DNA of 47,840 nucleotides, taken from Carex sylvatica (lineage: Eukaryota; Streptophyta; Magnoliopsida; Poales; Cyperaceae). The stretch covers positions 1 to 47,840 of the forward strand of contig CAXKVR010000654.1 in NCBI GenBank assembly GCA_964058845.1, in the 5' to 3' direction. This document shows, in pieces, positions 43,901 through 47,840 of this stretch (position 1 is the first letter of the stretch; every line of letters begins with the position of its first letter). The position numbers were made by a program, and so were the translations under genes. The notes beneath the pieces are model-generated. The model ran no database searches, was not told the DNA's origin, and saw only the letters and a program-made list of their open reading frames with translations.

Positions 43901-45100
43901 CCTCTTCGATGTAGTCCAACATTTCTAAAAATGAACAAACAAAATATAAAAAAGTGGATTATAAATACTCCAATTGAGAATATAATAAAATTAGCAAATT
44001 TTTTGACTTGATGACATTATCTTATTCCTTAAATTTGAGATTTAAAATTAGCAAATGTGTGTTTAAATCTAAATCTGATCCACTTCTTGCATGTCTATAT
44101 ATTGTTTTCAAAGTGTAGAAATTTGTTTTGCTTAATAGGATACTCTAATCATATTTAAATCTAATTCCAAAGCTCAATTCCAAACAAGTTCTATACTTCA
44201 GCAAATTTTTAGTCATTCTGCAGACTAATGAAAAATTGAATTTTGAGACTTGATTTTGGAGACTTTAGGGGTTGGATTTAGTTGATTCAAATTCACATAT
44301 TGGTAGAAGGGTGACCAAAGAGAATTTGAGGGTTGAAATCATGTCATTTGGATTTATTGTCTAATCTTTATTGAATTTGCAAGAGGGCTTCTCAATTCTT
44401 TTCAGTTCTTATGCTAGTTGTATTCTGAATTGCAACACTTCTAGATTTTTTCACACAACCTATTGTTTTGAGTTCATAGGCTTGTAGTATATTGAATTTC
44501 AGACATTGTAGCAAGTTTCAAATTTTGGATCAAAAAGAAAGGTCTTGTTCCAGTCAATAACACAATTTGTTGTCTGTCTATGATTTTCACCAATTTACTT
44601 TGTCATTTTTTACTTCTCTTAATTTTTGAACATCAAGAGTTGATATAAATTCACGGATACCTTCTAAATATCACAAAGTACTCCCCAGATTTATTTTATA
44701 ATTTTAGAAAATTTATTCTTACATTATGGGTCAAATCTGTGATATTTTCTTGTGAGTTAATTTTTTTTTCATGCCAACCTGATCTGTGACCATTTTACTA
44801 AAACTTCCTTTTCTTTTTAAGTGAGTGTGTTATAACTCAAATCTATCAACATGATTTATTTGAGAATTTTTGAGATTTTATAGATTAGTTTGGTAAGTTG
44901 TTTTCTCACGTGTTTCTGAGATAACAATGAGTTTATTTACAGTGCAATTCCAGCATATTGAGAATGAAAAGATGAAATTTAAAAATTCATAATAAATAGT
45001 AGAAAAATTCTATAAATGTACTCAAATTGAGAAAATAAAAACAAAGCTCATTACAGTTGAGCTAATCGAAATAAATAGATATAACAGAAAAGAAAAACAT
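43901..45100. other. AT-rich sequence, nothing identified
   Basis: Possible body of the Helitron. No gene supported. Confidence 0.4.
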
Positions 45101-45109
45101 GAAAGGAGA

Positions 45110-45800
45110 CTAACACCGGTAATCTCTTATAATACGTACCATTCTTTCAATCCGAACCAGTACTCGTACCATACCCCATAATAGTGCTTCTGTAGTTTGT
45201 ACCAGTACCTGATTTGAACCAAAAAGTCTAGCCGGGCACATCCCCACTGGTTCTCCAAAGTCCGTTGTATCGGATTTCGTACCAGTGGTATCAGTCATCC
45301 CCGCTGATTCACTGCTTTTACTCTGTGACTGCAAAAAGAGGTACAATCTGAAGATGTGAAATGAAGTACTTCTTAATGTTGTGAAGAAAACGCCCTTGAT
45401 CAGATCTTCGACTTTCAATTACTCAGCATATTTGAGATTGTTGTTGGTAATGCTACAACAGTGTGCTTGTTGTACCTCCAAAAAATTTGAGTTGCCAAGT
45501 CATTCGGGGTCTTGCTGGTACCTCTAAACAAACTTGTATATCTCTCGCCATACAATAAATTGCATGATCAACATAGCAGCTCTCTGTTGAGATGTTAGGT
45601 TGCCTACCTAGTTCACATCAGAAACATCAATCCCTGGTTTAGCCGGCCAGTTGTCAGATGGCCTATGTGCCCGAAATTAATGAAAGACTTGGACAGTGAG
45701 AAGCAATCATGAAACAACTGTCGCAGCGTCTTGACCTGTAGTTTTATACAACATAGTTTTATTAGGAAACTAATATCATTAATTAGAGAAGCCCACAATT
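45110..45800 (-). other. Possible captured gene fragments, unrecognised
   Basis: Less AT-rich than its surroundings. On the minus strand there are short open stretches that read like coding sequence in changing frames: one with a text close to LLLTVQVF and FRAHRPSDNWPAKPGIDVSDV (about 45610-45745), one with TPNDLATQIFWRYNKHTVV (about 45460-45520), one at 45110-45418 of 102 codons. Frame changes and stops imply intron-containing or decayed sequence. I do not recognise the source gene. If the Helitron reading is right, these would be captured exons. Confidence 0.3.
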
Positions 45801-46470
45801 TTATGCAAAATTTAAATATACGTAATTAATTAAATATATAACAAAACATAAAAAAAAAAAAACTTACCGTGTGATTCCTATCCGTGGATATATTGAAGAA
45901 GTGTCAATTTTTAGATTATATGAATATAAAGGTTTTAAAGAAGTGTCAGTTAACATCCACAAAAGTGAAAAAGAAACAACAGTAATACTCCTAAGAGAGG
46001 CTTCAGAGTACACTGCAATATCAAATCGATACCAAATCGATGATCTCAATATTTTGTTATATAATTGTTGTCTCAGTCTAAAAATTAGCTGGCACATCCT
46101 ATCGATTAGCACAAAATCAAAACTCAAGACTAAAATGCATATTATAATACCCTTTCAAAACAACTACATCTTCAGAGAAACCAAAATGCGACTCCGCCGA
46201 CCTTCAATTCAATTTATTTCAATTTCTTTTTTGTTACTTACTGGATCTTAATTAAACCTATTTTAATGGTAAACTGCACAATACATCCTTTATCAGATAT
46301 AATAATTTCTTGGCACTTAAAACAGAACGGCACATGCAAAATTATCCTGATAAGACAAATCAATAATGATTTGACTGTGTTAACTCATGGATTCTGAAAT
46401 CACAAAATTCAGAATGAAATTGACAAATACAATGGTGTCAAAAGAAATAATGAAAAGAGAAAAAAGTTTC
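45801..46470. other. AT-rich, low-support open frames
   Basis: Overlapping open frames of 87-126 codons on both strands near 45864-46251 lack any recognisable motif and I do not call them genes. Confidence 0.35.
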
Positions 46471-46479
46471 ATACTCTCC

Positions 46480-46860
46480 ATTGAGAGCCTGCTCCAATGC
46501 ATCGTCATCTTCAAACCTTTTCTAAGCAAATCACTTGTCTAGGATTTGCTTGAGAAACAGAGGCGGGACAGTCTCTAAGACTGGCCCGTTAGTAGCGGAT
46601 TTGAACTTGCTCGACCGAGTGCGGCAGGGAGAGGAAGGGGCAGGCTGCTATGACAGATCAATTGCGGATTGGCGGATTCCTTGGCGACAGGGATGGGCAT
46701 CTTCTTTCCTTAGGACGAAGGATTTGCGGCGTCGGGAGAAGGAAGGTAGGAGAGAGGAGATCTCGAGAGAGAGAGAGAAGACGGGTTTAGTTTTTCTTTG
46801 GAAGAAGAGGATCGATCGGGAAGGGTTCAGTTTTTCTCCTGCGAAAACTTAATTTCATCT
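46480..46860 (-). other. Possible 5' exon and leader, minus strand
   Basis: On the minus strand a CT-rich leader (ctctctctctctcgagatc) precedes an ATG near 46695 (MPIPVAKESANPQ...) that runs about 40 codons before a stop. A different frame reads SKFKSATNGPVLETVPPLF further on. The layout looks like a first exon with UTR, but the frame is not maintained. Could be a captured or decayed gene start. Confidence 0.3.
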
Positions 46861-47439
46861 GTACAATTTTTGATTTAAATTCAACGGTGCAGAGCGAAAA
46901 TGCGTGTGGTAATACGTGTGACTATAAATGTGGCGGGTTCAATTTAAATTAAATGTAAATTTCTACATATATAAAAATATATATTTAATTAAAAGAATAC
47001 AGATTATTTAATTGAAGAGATCAAATTCAATTTGAATTTAGATCAATCAATCTTAATCGTTAGAGTTTTTAAACAGCTAATTTAATTTAAGAGGTATAAT
47101 ATGGAGGAGAGATAAGCTGTTACTGTAATTCCCCAAACAAATGGCAAGTAAAACCTATGTACTCCCAGCCCCGAATTCTCCTCGCTTTGGCCAGTGAATC
47201 AGCCTGATCATTAATTCATTTTGTTCCTTGGGACGTGGTAACACTAGAACAGCGTGGCTCCATGCGCGCAACAACCTCCATGCACAACGCGCAGAGGTCC
47301 CCCTTCCTTGGAAACACTAGAACAGGACGTGACTCTCCGTCTCTCCCTTCTTGGGCATCCAGATCTCGAACCCCCACGTTACAAAATACACCGCAATTCT
47401 TAGATCTTAACCCGATTATAGCGACCTCACTTTTTTCGT
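46861..47439. other. Intergenic with weak LINE RNase H trace
   Basis: On the minus strand about 47165-47245 reads PKEQNE in one frame and DQADSLAKA in the next. This resembles the VPRxQNxxADSLAKA ending of the RNase H domain of plant LINEs. No reverse transcriptase is seen nearby. Low support. Confidence 0.25.
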
Positions 47440-47475
47440 ATGGAGTCTTCCATGGAACTTTTCAACCAGCTCAAG
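47440..47475 (+). CDS. Possible first coding exon of an unknown gene (partial)
   Basis: An ATG at 47440 opens 12 codons (MESSMELFNQLK) ending at CTCAAG|GTAACT, a good plant splice donor. Upstream has a T-rich tract and downstream looks intronic (T-rich, stops in all frames). No second exon could be fixed before the window ends at 47840; an acceptor-like gatgcag at about 47677 gives a quick stop in the phase needed. Very short, so it may be chance. Confidence 0.25.
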
Positions 47476-47840
47476 GTAACTTCCCCTCCACCATAGGATG
47501 CTGTTTTCTTTTCTGGATTTTGCTAAAGAAACAAACGAAACTCACTGTGGCATTGTCTCGAACACCTTGCTTGCGTTCGAAACCAGGATTTTACTTTTGG
47601 TGATGCAAAAAACATTTCCACAAATAAGCGCAAAATGTAACATTTATATGTGGTTTAAATTATATGATGGATGCAGCTTCGTACAGAGGGGTAGGTATTG
47701 ATATCAGGCGAGCTTTACACACTACCAAATCACTAATGTATTTTACTAGTTCACTCTCACTGTAGCCACATATGAATTTCAGCAGTGCATTGTCACTGTG
47801 GTTTGCATAAATTCATGCACATCCTTCTATTTAGTTCAGC

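Overview
The window is a stretch of nuclear DNA from a flowering plant, probably a eudicot. It is AT-rich and dominated by nested transposable elements. The plant assignment rests on an intronless adenylate isopentenyltransferase (cytokinin synthesis) gene, Ty3/gypsy elements with a Tat-like layout, hAT elements with 8-bp target duplications, Mutator-type MITEs with 9-bp duplications, and tRNA-derived SINEs. I see only one convincing intact host gene: IPT at 9129-10145 (+). All identifications come from reading the sequence; no database search was possible.

Layout. 1-7900: decayed retrotransposon and hAT remnants plus several MITEs, including a MITE nested in a MITE (4644-5704). 7906-8923: a 1-kb non-autonomous hAT with a perfect 8-bp target duplication, ending 205 bp before the IPT start codon. 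9129-10145: IPT. 11300-14930: a cluster of palindromic elements, including two ~1.1-kb foldback elements with a shared core but different repeat modules in their arms. 15815-27082: a Mutator-like element with ~200-bp inverted ends and a perfect 9-bp duplication, split by a gypsy retrotransposon on the minus strand. That retrotransposon carries two LTRs, a deleted RT/RNase H/integrase, a PHD-finger-like reading frame, an antisense reading frame and 3' tandem repeats, and is itself split by two hAT elements. 27344-28280: a poly(A)-tailed retroposed sequence. 28359-34800: a hAT end, a SINE, a long TACATA microsatellite and a run of MITEs. 34804-36011: a hairpin repeat array. 36012-40925: a second gypsy 3' segment with a 1.77-kb solo-LTR-like insertion in its LTR. 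41468-43515: a hAT 5' end followed by a foldback element containing a 177-bp tandem repeat and a SINE. 43669 onward: a Helitron-like 3' end, then decayed sequence with possible captured exons. A possible first exon of another gene lies near 47440.

Two things stand out. One is the gypsy 3' region: three copies carry, in the pol sense, a short frame with C4HC3 (PHD-type) zinc ligand spacing just upstream of the polypurine tract, and two of them also carry a divergent antisense frame. The other is a set of three foldback elements whose arms hold small arrays of short palindromic motifs, with the motif type differing between elements that share the same core. The retroelement genes are broken by stops, frameshifts and deletions.
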